DNA from: an uncultured Acidobacteriia bacterium
GTDB lineage: Bacteria > Acidobacteriota > Terriglobia > Bryobacterales > Bryobacteraceae
NCBI GenBank assembly: GCA_903900705.1
Contig: CAIUOG010000005.1
Span: 1-64,000, forward strand
DNA: 64,000 nucleotides
Direction: 5' to 3'
The position numbers and the translations under genes were made by a program. Below the pieces are notes generated by a model. That model saw only the letters and a list, made by a program, of their open reading frames with translations. It made no database searches and was not told where the DNA came from. Shown here piece by piece: positions 25,603-34,844 of the stretch (within the stretch, counting starts at the first letter, position 1; each line of letters begins with the position of its first letter).

Positions 25603-26733
25603 CTACTTCGACGCTGCGTCTTTTACCGGCAACCCGAAGCGGCGCTTCTGCGGAGGAGTCGCTTCCACTGGTTGCGGACTGCTGAGCGCCCGGTCAATTG
25701 CCTGCAGCGCCACCGGCGACATCACCCGGTAGCCTTTCGCATTGGGATGCAGGCCATCATCAGCCTGGTCGGCGGGCAGAAACCCGCTCGCGTCCGCCAT
25801 CGCCGCATAGTAGTCCACGTAGGCGAAGTTCTGTCGCCGGCAATAATCCTTCAGCCAGGCATTCACCTGCTGGATGTTATACGGCGGACGAACCTTCGTC
25901 ATCTCATACCGAGGGTCATCGCCCTTGTGGTAATCGCTCACCGGAAGGATGGATGCAAACAGCGGTTTGATGCCGTGCGCTTTGGCGAGGTCACCCATCA
26001 TGGAAAGATTGTCTTCAATCCCGGTGACCGGAATGCCCTTCGCGATATCGTTGGTCCCGGCCAGAATCAGGACGGCGGCCGGGTGCAGTGCAATTACATC
26101 CTGCTGAAACCGGCCCAGCATCTGCGTGGTCGTCTGGCCGCTGATGCCGCGGTTCACGAAATCCCGATTGGTGAAGTACTCGTTCAGACGCCAGCCGTCC
26201 GTGATGGAATCGCCCAGAAACACCACGCGCGGAAGCTTGCCCGGAGGCAGCAGCTTCGTATTCGCATCGGCATACCGCTTCAGATTATTCGGATCGGCGT
26301 CGCGGGCCTGCTGCGTGCGGACGGCCGCGTCCAGCAGCGCCGCGAAATGGCGCTGCAGCCGGTCCTGCGCGTCATGCAGCTCGGCGAACTGGTCGGCGGC
26401 GGTTTGCGGAAAAGGCAGAGGCCGGGGGAAGGCCTCGCTCATTGCCAGCCAGGCCCGCAACTGACCCAGAAACCGGTACGTCAACGGCGCACTCTGCGGA
26501 GACGCCACCAGGGCGGCCAATGTCTGCTCCGCCGAGTGCCGCAGGGACTCCGAGGCCGGCGAAAGCCCCGGCACGGCGGCGGCCGTGGACTCCATCAACT
26601 GCGTTGCCCGCGTCGCCAGATGCACCGTATCCGCCGAATTCAGCAGCGGATTCGGCGCGTTGCCGGCAACCTGCGCGCCCAGCGTGGCCACGGAAAGCAG
26701 CGCGCTGGTCAGACGTAAGATCACACAAGTCAT
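25603..26733 (-). CDS. SGNH/GDSL-family hydrolase, secreted
   Basis: This 376-residue protein has a signal segment and a helical N-terminal part up to about residue 165. The SGNH hydrolase fold follows, with block I VVFLGDSITDGW (Ser), block II NRGISGQTTTQ (Gly), block III LAGTNDI (Asn) and block V ADDGLHPNAKG (Asp/His). Such enzymes are esterases or carbohydrate deacetylases. The tail after the catalytic domain (PPQKRRFGLPVKDAASK) is encoded by the 37-bp repeat. It overlaps the upstream DUF3108 gene by 4 bp (ATGA). Confidence 0.9.
   Translation of the reverse strand: MTCVILRLTSALLSVATLGAQVAGNAPNPLLNSADTVHLATRATQLMESTAAAVPGLSPASESLRHSAEQTLAALVASPQSAPLTYRFLGQLRAWLAMSEAFPRPLPFPQTAADQFAELHDAQDRLQRHFAALLDAAVRTQQARDADPNNLKRYADANTKLLPPGKLPRVVFLGDSITDGWRLNEYFTNRDFVNRGISGQTTTQMLGRFQQDVIALHPAAVLILAGTNDIAKGIPVTGIEDNLSMMGDLAKAHGIKPLFASILPVSDYHKGDDPRYEMTKVRPPYNIQQVNAWLKDYCRRQNFAYVDYYAAMADASGFLPADQADDGLHPNAKGYRVMSPVALQAIDRALSSPQPVEATPPQKRRFGLPVKDAASK
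25619..25655. repeat. 37-bp direct repeat, copy 2 (3' end of the SGNH hydrolase gene)
   Basis: Identical to 22025-22061. This copy lies inside the intact gene and encodes its last residues. The two copies are 3594 bp apart in the same orientation. Confidence 0.92.
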
Positions 26734-27518
26734 GAAGGTTTCTCTTCCCGGATCAGGCGAAAATTGATGGTCCCGATGGTGAACTGCAGACGGACCTGCA
26801 ACTGCACCGGCAACCGCCTCTCGTCATCCGTCAGCCAGACATGCAGATGGCCGGAACGCTTGAACAGAATATTGTCAAACAGAAAAACTTCGTACCGGAT
26901 GGTCTTGAACGTCCCCATCTCGGTCCGAATATCTTCCCGACCCTGTGCCTCCACGCGGGCCTGCACAAACTTTTTCCCGTCGCTGATGGGGATCCGGGCT
27001 GTTTTGCCGGAATCGAGGTGGAGACCGCGGAGGACGTAGAGTCCTCCCAGAACGTCATGGACACAGGGCGGAATCTCCACGCTCTGGGTGTTGGTGACAT
27101 TCTTCGCGAAGTCCTTTTCAAGCCAGGTGGCCTTCCGGTTGGCGGCGTCGAAGAAGACGCGGGTTTCTTTGTTCCGGTTGCCCTCATGCGCCACCAGGAA
27201 GGAACTCTGCACGCAGGAGTTGCCGCTCTGCAGGGAAGTGTAGTCGTCCTCCACCCGGAACAGCCGCGAAACCAGCCCGGCCGACTCGATATGCAGCCGA
27301 ACTTCCCCGCCCGCCGCGGAGCCCGCTGTCGAAGAGGTGCGCGCGAATGTCGTCTGTGTCAGCCGCGCCGTTCCCGCCGGAATCAGACGCCACTCAATGG
27401 CGTAGGTCAGCGTTTCCCGGCTTCCCGGCGCGGTCCCGGAAGACTGAGAAAAAGCGGTCTGCGCCACCAGCAGAAGTACGGCGAGAGTCAAGGAGTACCG
27501 GTGAGGCGACGCTGCCAT
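26730..27518 (-). CDS. DUF3108 domain-containing protein
   Basis: The 262-residue protein has a signal peptide ([24 protein letters not shown]). The mature part is a beta-rich domain with [33 protein letters not shown] and [20 protein letters not shown], characteristic of DUF3108. Members are periplasmic and of unknown function, possibly outer-membrane or envelope related. It is translationally coupled to the SGNH hydrolase and is divergent from the metY-like gene, whose start is only 85 bp away. Confidence 0.85.
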   Translation of the reverse strand: MAASPHRYSLTLAVLLLVAQTAFSQSSGTAPGSRETLTYAIEWRLIPAGTARLTQTTFARTSSTAGSAAGGEVRLHIESAGLVSRLFRVEDDYTSLQSGNSCVQSSFLVAHEGNRNKETRVFFDAANRKATWLEKDFAKNVTNTQSVEIPPCVHDVLGGLYVLRGLHLDSGKTARIPISDGKKFVQARVEAQGREDIRTEMGTFKTIRYEVFLFDNILFKRSGHLHVWLTDDERRLPVQLQVRLQFTIGTINFRLIREEKPS

Positions 27519-27603
27519 GAAGCCGTCAGTTTCTCACATTCCGTCCGGTGGTCCGGGCATGGCCGTGCGAAGTTGTCGTATGATCGGGGATTCGGAGAAA
27601 GCC

Positions 27604-28908
27604 ATGTCGAACGAATCCAAACGCCGCCTCGGAACCCTCGCCCTGCACGCCGGGCAGGAACCGGACCCCACCACGGGGGCCCGCGCGGTTCCCATCTTCA
27701 GCACCACCAGCTATGTATTTAAGGATACGGATCACGCCGCGAACCTCTTTGCGCTCAAGGAATTCGGGTTCATCTATTCGCGCCTGATGAACCCGACCTG
27801 CGATGTGCTGGAAAAGAGGATTGCGGCTCTCGAAGGCGGCGCAGCGGCGCTGGCCTTCGCCAGTGGTCAGGCCGCCATCACGGCCGCCATTCTGACCATC
27901 GCCCACTCCGGCCAGAACATCATCTCTTCCACCAGCCTCTATGGCGGTACCTGGACCCTCTTCACCCAGACCTTCAAACAACTGGGCATCGAGGTTCGCT
28001 TCTTCAATCCGGACCAGCCGGAGGAAATCCATAAACTCGTTGACGCGAATACGCGCCTTGTGTTTCTGGAATCTATCGGCAACCCCAAAAATGACGTTCC
28101 CGACTTCCAGTCCATCTCCGATATCGCACACTCCCATGGCCTTCCCGTTGTAATGGACAACACGGTTCTGACTCCGGCCCTGTTCCGGCCCTTCGACCAC
28201 GGGGTCGATATCTCGGTCTACTCGGCCACCAAGTTCCTCGGTGGCCATGGCGTCCATGTCGGCGGCCTGGTGGTGGACAGCGGCAAATTCCCGTGGACGG
28301 CGGATAAGGAAAAGTGGCCGGAATTCAACGCTCCGGACCCGTCTTATCACGGCGTCGTGTTTGCCGAAGCCCTCGCGCCCATCGGCAACATCTCCTACAT
28401 CATCTATATGCGGACCCACTGGCTCCGCGACACCGGCGCGGCCATGAGCCCCCATGCCGCGTTTCTGTTCCTGCTCGGCATTGAGACCCTGCATCTCCGT
28501 ATGGAACGTCACACCGCGAATGCGCAGGCTTTCGCCGAATGGCTTGCCGCGCATCCGGCCGTCGAATGGGTGAACTACGCCGGTCTGCCCGGTCACCCGC
28601 ATCACGAAAACGCGAAGAAATATGTTCCCGGCGGCCCGGGCGCTATTGTCGGATTCGGTATCAGGGGAGGAAAGGCGGCGGGCATCCGGCTGATCAATAA
28701 CGTGAAACTGGCCAGCCATCTCGCGAACCTGGGAGACGCGAAAACCCTGGTGATTCACCCGGCTTCCACCACACACCAGCAGCTCACGGAAGAGGAGCAG
28801 ACACTGGCCGGGGTTCGGCCTGAGTATATCCGGGTTTCGGTGGGAATTGAGGATATCGAGGACATCAAAGAGGATTTCGATCAGGCCCTCCACGCTTCTC
28901 AGGCCTGA
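27604..28908 (+). CDS. metY: O-acetylhomoserine aminocarboxypropyltransferase / Cys-Met metabolism PLP enzyme
   Basis: This 434-residue PLP enzyme starts [20 protein letters not shown]. The Cys/Met metabolism features are present: [20 protein letters not shown], the cofactor Asp in [12 protein letters not shown], the Schiff-base Lys in [12 protein letters not shown], and [15 protein letters not shown] near the end. O-acetylhomoserine sulfhydrylases make homocysteine or methionine precursors; cystathionine gamma-synthase is the alternative. The start is the ATG with GGAG 7 nt upstream. An upstream frame extension of 29 codons runs into the divergent gene and is not credible. There is no room for a SAM riboswitch. 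Confidence 0.9.
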   Translation: MSNESKRRLGTLALHAGQEPDPTTGARAVPIFSTTSYVFKDTDHAANLFALKEFGFIYSRLMNPTCDVLEKRIAALEGGAAALAFASGQAAITAAILTIAHSGQNIISSTSLYGGTWTLFTQTFKQLGIEVRFFNPDQPEEIHKLVDANTRLVFLESIGNPKNDVPDFQSISDIAHSHGLPVVMDNTVLTPALFRPFDHGVDISVYSATKFLGGHGVHVGGLVVDSGKFPWTADKEKWPEFNAPDPSYHGVVFAEALAPIGNISYIIYMRTHWLRDTGAAMSPHAAFLFLLGIETLHLRMERHTANAQAFAEWLAAHPAVEWVNYAGLPGHPHHENAKKYVPGGPGAIVGFGIRGGKAAGIRLINNVKLASHLANLGDAKTLVIHPASTTHQQLTEEEQTLAGVRPEYIRVSVGIEDIEDIKEDFDQALHASQA

Positions 28909-28922
28909 GCAGCAACTTATTT

Positions 28923-28954
28923 CCGGTGGCCGGGTTGAAACATTCGGCCACCGG
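28923..28954 (+). terminator. Stem-loop after metY
   Basis: CCGGTGGCCG and CGGCCACCGG form a perfect 10-bp stem with a 12-nt loop, 15 bp after the metY stop. There is no T tract, so this is either a weak/Rho-assisted terminator or a 3'-stabilising hairpin. Confidence 0.55.
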
Positions 28955-29130
28955 GAATCACGACATAGATGGATAGTTCCCGTCGACGTGTTTGGAGCCA
29001 CGGGTTCCCACCGGTTGTGCGGGGCATCCGGTAGAATAGAAGATCGGGGAACTACCTGGCACGCTCTGCCGCCCCCGGGTCCTGATTTTGTCTGTAACCA
29101 CTTTACGTCTTTTCAGCTTGTCCGAACCGA

Positions 29131-31341
29131 ATGAATAACGAACAAAAGTATCTTGTTCCCGCTCCGGAACAGCCGGGTTCGCCCTCCTCCGTAGAGAGGA
29201 TCGCATTCTATCAGGCGCCAACACCGGAACCGGAGCCGCAAAGTAACGCGTTGCCGATCTCCCACTACCTGTGGATGATCAGCCGCCACAAGTGGCGACT
29301 CCTGTTGTTCGTCGGCATCGCAGTCGCGTCCACAATCGCCGTATCGTCCCGCCTCACCCCGTATTACTCGGCCACCGCAACCATCGACGTGGATCGCATG
29401 GCGCCGAACGCGGTCATTGGTCAGGAAGCAAACGTTGGACGCTCAACGACAGCGGCGGATTCGGACCTCTTTCTCTCCACCCAGATCAGTCTGATTAAGT
29501 CGGATTCCGTTCTTCGTCCCGTCGTGCAGAAGCTGAAAATCAAGACCTCCACGCCGAAGCCCGGGACGCCAAAGGATCCGCTCAGTGAAGAGGCGCCGGT
29601 TGTGCTGCCGAACCTGACCGTCACCCGCCCCCCGAAGACGTACCTGCTCGAAATCAGCTACCGGGATCCGAACCGGCAGTTTGCGGCGGAAGTGGCCAAC
29701 GCCATTGCGAAGAGCTACATCGACCATTCGTACGCGATTCGCTTTACCGCCTCCGGCATGCAGGCGTCGTTCATGAACCGGCAACTCGAAGAACTGCAGG
29801 CGAAGATGGAACGCTCCGCGGCGGCCCTCGTTCAGTTTGAACGGGAACTGAATCTGATCAGCCCGGAAGAACGGACGAGCATTCTTTCCGCGCGGCTGCT
29901 GCAGTTGAACACCGAGTGGACCAATGCTCAGGCCGACCGCATGAAGAAGGAAGCCACGGCCAAGGGCGCCCGCAGCGGCTCCACGGAAACACTGGAAGCC
30001 ACCGCGCAGGGCGAACAGATCCGCAGGCTTGCCGAGCGAATCGCCGAGGAAAACGAGAAGTTTGCCGCCGTCAAGGCGCAGTATCTTCCGAACCACCCCG
30101 AGTACAAAAAAGCGGCCCTCCGGCAGTCCCAGTTGCAGCAGGAATTTGAAAACCTGAAGGTCAGCGTTGCCAAGCGAGTCGAAGCGGAATACCGCGAAGC
30201 CCTGGACCGCGAAAAGAGCACCCAGGAAGCGGTGGCCGAGACGAAGAAGGAATTCGACCAGCTCAACTCGAAGTCGCTGCTCTATAAGACCCTGAAACGG
30301 GATGCCGATGCCGACAAGACCCTCTACGACGAACTGACCCGGAAGATCAAGGAAGCCGAAATCAACGCCGGCTATCAGGGCAGTTCGATCCGTCTGGCGG
30401 ATCTTGCACGTCCGGCGAAGAATCCGATCTTCCCCAGAATTCCCATCAATGCCCTGGTTGCCTTTGTGGTCTCCTTCGTTCTCGGCATTATCGTGATCTT
30501 CGTGTCGGAGAGCATGGACCATACGCTCCGCGATCCCGAGCAGATTCAGCGCCAGTTGCAGACCGAAATCCTGGGCGCGCTCCCGGTGGTGAAGGCGTGG
30601 CGCGGACATCTTCCCGGGGTAGATGCCGAAGGAAACCGGCGTCAGCTGATGGGCGCTGGTGGTGGCGTCGCGAACACCTACGAAGAAGCCGTCCGCACCC
30701 TGCGTGACTCCATCCTGCTCCCGAATGCCGATCGTCGCCCGAAGACACTGCTTCTGACCTCCGCCACTCCGCGCGAAGGCAAGACCACAACCGCCGTGCA
30801 CCTGGCGGTGGTACATAGCCAGCAGAAGCGGAAAACGCTGATCGTGGATTGCGATTTGCGCCGTCCCGGCGTCTATCACCACGTCAACCTGCAAAACGAC
30901 AAGGGGATGTCCAATGTCGTGAACGGCGAGGCGAAGTGGCGTGAACTGATCCAGTCGCCGGAAGGCCTGCCGTACCTGGATGTGCTGGTGGCCGGTCCGC
31001 CGTCCCGCCGCGCCGCCGATGGTATCGGGGAAACGCTGCGGGAACTTCTCGCGGAAGCCGTCAACGAGTACGATCTGGTGATTTGCGACGCCCCGCCGCT
31101 GCTGGGCTTTGCGGAATCGCTGCAGATTGCCGCCCTGGTGGACGGCGTCGTTGTCGTGGCACTGGCCGGACAGACCGAACGCACGGCGGTCGCCAGCGTT
31201 CTCAGCAACCTGAAGCGTCTGCGGGCCAACGTGATCGGGCTGGCGCTGAACGAAGTCCGCTCGGATATGAGCGAACGTTATTACTACTACGGCTACTACG
31301 GCAAGTACTACAGCCGCTACTACAAGCCCCTCAGCAGTTAG
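29131..31341 (+). CDS. Polysaccharide co-polymerase / tyrosine autokinase (Wzc-BY-kinase type)
   Basis: This 736-residue inner-membrane protein controls exopolysaccharide chain length. Domains are a cytosolic N-terminus, TM1 (about 50-70), a periplasmic Wzz/coiled-coil region (about 70-435, many Glu/Lys heptads), TM2 (about 440-460) and a cytosolic BY-kinase (about 530-715). The kinase has Walker A (SATPREGKTTTAVHLA), A' (LIVDCDLRRPG) and B (DLVICDAPPLLG). The C-terminal tail is a Tyr cluster (YYYYGYYGKYYSRYY), the usual autophosphorylation site. It converges with the sugar-biosynthesis operon, 3 bp between stops. A TAGAAT -10-like hexamer lies about 95 bp upstream. Confidence 0.94.
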   Translation: MNNEQKYLVPAPEQPGSPSSVERIAFYQAPTPEPEPQSNALPISHYLWMISRHKWRLLLFVGIAVASTIAVSSRLTPYYSATATIDVDRMAPNAVIGQEANVGRSTTAADSDLFLSTQISLIKSDSVLRPVVQKLKIKTSTPKPGTPKDPLSEEAPVVLPNLTVTRPPKTYLLEISYRDPNRQFAAEVANAIAKSYIDHSYAIRFTASGMQASFMNRQLEELQAKMERSAAALVQFERELNLISPEERTSILSARLLQLNTEWTNAQADRMKKEATAKGARSGSTETLEATAQGEQIRRLAERIAEENEKFAAVKAQYLPNHPEYKKAALRQSQLQQEFENLKVSVAKRVEAEYREALDREKSTQEAVAETKKEFDQLNSKSLLYKTLKRDADADKTLYDELTRKIKEAEINAGYQGSSIRLADLARPAKNPIFPRIPINALVAFVVSFVLGIIVIFVSESMDHTLRDPEQIQRQLQTEILGALPVVKAWRGHLPGVDAEGNRRQLMGAGGGVANTYEEAVRTLRDSILLPNADRRPKTLLLTSATPREGKTTTAVHLAVVHSQQKRKTLIVDCDLRRPGVYHHVNLQNDKGMSNVVNGEAKWRELIQSPEGLPYLDVLVAGPPSRRAADGIGETLRELLAEAVNEYDLVICDAPPLLGFAESLQIAALVDGVVVVALAGQTERTAVASVLSNLKRLRANVIGLALNEVRSDMSERYYYYGYYGKYYSRYYKPLSS

Positions 31342-31344
31342 CTG

Positions 31345-31980
31345 TTACCGGGAGTTCCGGCTTGTGATGACCTCGGCGGGTACGCCCGCCACGGTCACAT
31401 GAGCCGGAATATCCCGAATCACCACCCCGCCGGCGCCCACCACCGTACCTTCTCCGATTTTTGTCCCCGGAATCGCGACTGCCCCAATCCCCATGTGGGC
31501 GAACGCGCCCACAGACGCGCCGCCACCCAGAGCAACCGTGGGTGACAGATGGGCATGGTCGCCAACCACGCAGTCATGCTCCACAATCGCCGCGGTGTTA
31601 ATGATGCAGTTCACTCCGATTACCGCATTGTTCTGGATCACGGCGTTGGGCATGACGACCGTGCCGCCGCCGATGGTCGCCGTGGGAGACACAACCGCCG
31701 AAGGATGCACGCAGGCCACCGGAGTGAAGCCCGCCGCGACAGCCTCGGCATAGCGTTCGGACCGAATCCGGTTGGAACCGATGGCAATCAGGAATCCGGT
31801 GGTCGCGGGAGGACGAACCTCCCCGACGCGCCCCGAAAGTATCGGGACCCCCTGCAGCGAGTCCGGCTTGTCCGGACCGTTGTCGTAAAAGACGATTTCC
31901 TCAAAGCAGCGCATGGCGCGGGCCACATCGAGCACCACGCGGCCGTGGCCGCCGGAACCCCAGATCAGCAGCGTTTTCAT
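31345..31980 (-). CDS. NeuD/PglD-type sugar O/N-acetyltransferase
   Basis: This 211-residue protein has a Rossmann-like N-terminal PglD domain (LLIWGSGGHGRVVLDVARAM). A left-handed beta-helix built from hexapeptide repeats follows (GGTVVMPNAVIQNNAVIGVN, IVEHDCVVGDHAHLSP, VVGAGGVVIRDIPAH), with the catalytic His in EHD. It transfers acetyl from acetyl-CoA to an amino or hydroxyl sugar. It overlaps the sugar transferase gene by 4 bp and is the last gene of the operon. Confidence 0.9.
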   Translation of the reverse strand: MKTLLIWGSGGHGRVVLDVARAMRCFEEIVFYDNGPDKPDSLQGVPILSGRVGEVRPPATTGFLIAIGSNRIRSERYAEAVAAGFTPVACVHPSAVVSPTATIGGGTVVMPNAVIQNNAVIGVNCIINTAAIVEHDCVVGDHAHLSPTVALGGGASVGAFAHMGIGAVAIPGTKIGEGTVVGAGGVVIRDIPAHVTVAGVPAEVITSRNSR

Positions 31981-32618
31981 TGGGGCGGCTTCCTTTCTGA
32001 CGAATCTGACGAAGTTGAACCCATGAAGACCGGCATGGTGGCGTGCCCCTGCTGACTGATGCCGCTTTTCCGGACGATGGCCAGAAACGTCATCCAGAGG
32101 ATTCGGACGTCGAGAAGAAAGCTGACGTTATCGACGTACCAGACATCGAGCGCGAACTTCTCTTCCCAGGTGAGCGAGTTCCGGCCTTTCACCTGTGCCC
32201 AGCCGGTGATGCCGGGCGTCACCTCGTGGCGGCGGCGCTGAACGGCGGAGTAGCGCGGCAGATACTCCGGCAGCAACGGCCGGGGGCCGATGAGGCTCAT
32301 CTCGCCGCGGAGCACGTTCAAAAGCTGCGGCAGCTCGTCGAGGCTGCTGGAACGCAGAAACTTCCCGAACGCCGTGAGCCGCTGTTCGTCCGGCAGAAGA
32401 TTGCCGTTCTGATCCTTCCCGCTCGTCATGCTGCGGAACTTCATGAACCCGAAGGACTGATCGTTGAGGCCGATGCGGGTCTGCCGGAAGAGGACAGGGC
32501 TGCCCATCCGCCGGCGAATCAGGAGGGCCAGGACCAGAAGCACCGGAGACAGAACGAGCAGGCCCGCCGCCGCGAGCAACCGGTCCGCGAAAGGCTTCAG
32601 TACCTTCCGGTAAAACAT
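31977..32618 (-). CDS. Initiating undecaprenyl-phosphate sugar transferase (PglC/WcaJ family)
   Basis: The 213-residue small-form sugar-phosphate transferase has one N-terminal membrane helix ([18 protein letters not shown]). The bacterial sugar transferase core is [45 protein letters not shown] and [14 protein letters not shown]. It moves a sugar-1-phosphate onto undecaprenyl phosphate at the inner membrane, starting repeat-unit assembly. It lies 1 bp after the 2-epimerase stop and overlaps the acetyltransferase gene by 4 bp. Confidence 0.94.
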   Translation of the reverse strand: MFYRKVLKPFADRLLAAAGLLVLSPVLLVLALLIRRRMGSPVLFRQTRIGLNDQSFGFMKFRSMTSGKDQNGNLLPDEQRLTAFGKFLRSSSLDELPQLLNVLRGEMSLIGPRPLLPEYLPRYSAVQRRRHEVTPGITGWAQVKGRNSLTWEEKFALDVWYVDNVSFLLDVRILWMTFLAIVRKSGISQQGHATMPVFMGSTSSDSSERKPPQ

Positions 32619-32619
32619 G

Positions 32620-33747
32620 CTACACCGCCGAGGAGCGGGCGCGCCAGGCGACTTCGGCGGCGTCCGGCAGGCGCTGGCTGAGCAGGAGGTTGACGACGGT
32701 TTCGGCCACCAGCGGGGCGAGATATTCGGGCGGCGGCGCCCAGTTCCGTTTGCGGCTGGTCATGAGATGAACCGCGTTGACGATGGCGGCCGGGTCCGCA
32801 CCGGCCAGAATGTTGGAACCGCATTCCACGGTTTCCGGACGTTCCGTCACGTCACGAATGGTGACGTTCGCCACGCCGAAGATGCAGGCTTCTTCCTGCA
32901 CGGTGCCGCTGTCTGACAAGGTGCAGAAAGCGTTCTTTTCGAGCTTGATGAAGTCGAAGAAGCCCATCGGCTCCATGAAGTGGAGACCAGAGCGCCTGAC
33001 GTCCACACCGAACTGCTCCACCCTGGAGCGGGTGCGGGGGTGGAAGGAAATGATCACCGGGTAGCCGAACTGGTGGTGCAGCGTTTCGAGCGCCGTGATG
33101 ATGTTGCGAAGCCGAACCGGGTCGTCCACGTTTTCGGCGCGGTGCGCGGTGACGAGGAAGAATTTGCCGGGTTCGACGCCGAGGGTGTCGAGCGCCGTGC
33201 TGGCCTCAATGGGTTCTTCGAACTCGTCGATCACCTGCTTAATCGGATTGCCGGTGACATAGACGCGGTTGGTGGCGAAGCCTTCGGCCAGCAGGTTTTC
33301 GCGGCTGCGGTCCGTGTAAGGCATCAGGACCGTGCTGGAGTGGTCGATGACGCGGCGGTTCACTTCCTCCGGCACGCGATCATCAAAGCAGCGGTTGCCG
33401 GCTTCCATGTGATAGACGGGGATGCCCAGACGGCGCGCCACAATGGCGGCGAGACCGCTGTTGGTATCGCCCAGAATCAGGAGGCGGTCCGGGCGGTACT
33501 GCTCGAAGGCCTTATACATGCCGTCCAGAATCTGGCCGATCTGGGCGGCGAAGTTGTCGCCTTTTACACCGAGGAAGACATCGGGCTGGCGGACGCGCAA
33601 CTGCTCGAAGAAGATGGCGCTCAGACGGTCGTCATAGTTCTGGCCGGTGTGGACCAGGGTATGGGAGGTGTACTGATCGAGCAGCCGGATGACGCCGCTG
33701 AGGCGGATGATTTCCGGACGCGTGCCGAGAACGGTTAAGACTTTCAC
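32620..33747 (-). CDS. UDP-N-acetylglucosamine 2-epimerase-like (WecB/CapG/FnlC family)
   Basis: A 375-residue epimerase with VLGTRPEIIRLSGVIRLL, HTGQNYDDRLSAIFFEQL, DTNSGLAAIVARRLGIPVYH and the C-terminal DSGTVQEEACIFG nucleotide-binding motif. It follows a 4,6-dehydratase and an RmlD-like reductase. It is therefore more likely the 2-epimerase that finishes UDP-L-FucNAc or UDP-L-QuiNAc than a housekeeping WecB. It overlaps the dehydratase gene by 4 bp. Confidence 0.9.
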   Translation of the reverse strand: MKVLTVLGTRPEIIRLSGVIRLLDQYTSHTLVHTGQNYDDRLSAIFFEQLRVRQPDVFLGVKGDNFAAQIGQILDGMYKAFEQYRPDRLLILGDTNSGLAAIVARRLGIPVYHMEAGNRCFDDRVPEEVNRRVIDHSSTVLMPYTDRSRENLLAEGFATNRVYVTGNPIKQVIDEFEEPIEASTALDTLGVEPGKFFLVTAHRAENVDDPVRLRNIITALETLHHQFGYPVIISFHPRTRSRVEQFGVDVRRSGLHFMEPMGFFDFIKLEKNAFCTLSDSGTVQEEACIFGVANVTIRDVTERPETVECGSNILAGADPAAIVNAVHLMTSRKRNWAPPPEYLAPLVAETVVNLLLSQRLPDAAEVAWRARSSAV

Positions 33748-34844
33748 CGCAGCAGTTCCTTCACGGCGGCGCCGAGCTGCTGTTTGGCGGGATCGGCGGA
33801 TGGGTCGTCGTCGAGCAGCAGGTTGCGGCTGCGCAGCAGTTCGAGGGTTTCGGCCGGAGTCATCACGGAATCGGCGGAACTGTATTCGGCTTTGAGGGCG
33901 GGCGTCCAGGAGCCTTCGCCAAGAACTTCCGGCAGCATGGGGAGAATGCCGTAGTAGTTGCCGCGCTCCACAGTGCGGTAGGCCTCTTCCTCGCTGACCA
34001 TGATTTCGTGGATCTTCTCGCCGGGGCGGATGCCGGTGACTTTCAGAGCAATGTTGCGGTCGCCGATGAGGGCGTTGGCGATGTCCACGATATTCGCGGC
34101 GGGAGCGCGCGGGACAAACGTTTCGCCGCGGCCGCCGTTGCGGACGGCGGCGAACACGGTATCGACCGCGTCATCGAGACTGAGCAGGAAGCGCGTCATG
34201 TCGGTGGTGGTGATGGTGATGGGGCCGCCGGACCGGATCTGCTCATGGAAGAGCGGAATCACGGAGCCGCGCGAGGCCAGCACGTTACCGTAGCGAACGC
34301 AGACAAAGCGGGTCCAGGGGCAGCGCATGTTGCCCTGCACGAAGATGCGTTCCTGAATGGCCTTGGTCATACCCATGGTGTTGACCGGCTTGCAGGCCTT
34401 ATCTGTGGAGACGCCGACGACGGTTTCCACGGGCAGATTATGTTCCTGAATGGCGCGAACGATGTTCTCCGCGCCTTCGATATTGGTGCGGACGGCTTCG
34501 AAGGGGAAGTATTCGCAGGTGGGAACCTGCTTGAGCGCGGCGGCGTTGACCACCACGTCCGCCTCACGGAGGACGCGGGCCACGCTGCCGTAGTCGCGCA
34601 CGTCGCCGATCCAGAAAGTGAGGGCGTTCTGGAAGTTGCGGTAGATGATTTCGTCCGTGGCGGCCACGCGCTGCTGGTATTCCACGCGCATGTAGTGCTG
34701 CTTGGCCTCATCGCGGGAGAGCACGATGATCTTGGCGGGCTGGCCCATTTCACCGGTCAGCAGGCGGCGAATCAGCACCTGGCCCATGGAGCCGGTTCCC
34801 CCGGTGATTACGATTCTTTTGCCTTCAAACGGTTTACTGAGCAT
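33744..34844 (-). CDS. UDP-N-acetylglucosamine 4,6-dehydratase/5-epimerase-like (CapE/FnlA/WbjB type)
   Basis: This 366-residue short-form polysaccharide biosynthesis protein is an extended SDR. It has the Rossmann motif TGGTGSMGQVLIRRLL, the region around DKACKPVNTMGMTKAIQER (a Met replaces the usual catalytic Tyr, as in the FlaA1/CapE branch), and ITTTDMTRFLLSLDDAVD. It makes a 4-keto-6-deoxy sugar from UDP-GlcNAc. The start at 34844 overlaps the upstream reductase by 11 bp; an ATG eight codons earlier is also in frame. Confidence 0.9.
   Translation of the reverse strand: MLSKPFEGKRIVITGGTGSMGQVLIRRLLTGEMGQPAKIIVLSRDEAKQHYMRVEYQQRVAATDEIIYRNFQNALTFWIGDVRDYGSVARVLREADVVVNAAALKQVPTCEYFPFEAVRTNIEGAENIVRAIQEHNLPVETVVGVSTDKACKPVNTMGMTKAIQERIFVQGNMRCPWTRFVCVRYGNVLASRGSVIPLFHEQIRSGGPITITTTDMTRFLLSLDDAVDTVFAAVRNGGRGETFVPRAPAANIVDIANALIGDRNIALKVTGIRPGEKIHEIMVSEEEAYRTVERGNYYGILPMLPEVLGEGSWTPALKAEYSSADSVMTPAETLELLRSRNLLLDDDPSADPAKQQLGAAVKELLR

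Noticed and set aside
27519-27603. SAM riboswitch upstream of metY
   Set aside because: Only 85 bp separate the divergent genes, and no aptamer pattern is visible.
27526-29001. 491-codon minus-strand frame over metY
   Set aside because: It is the antisense shadow of a clear PLP enzyme.
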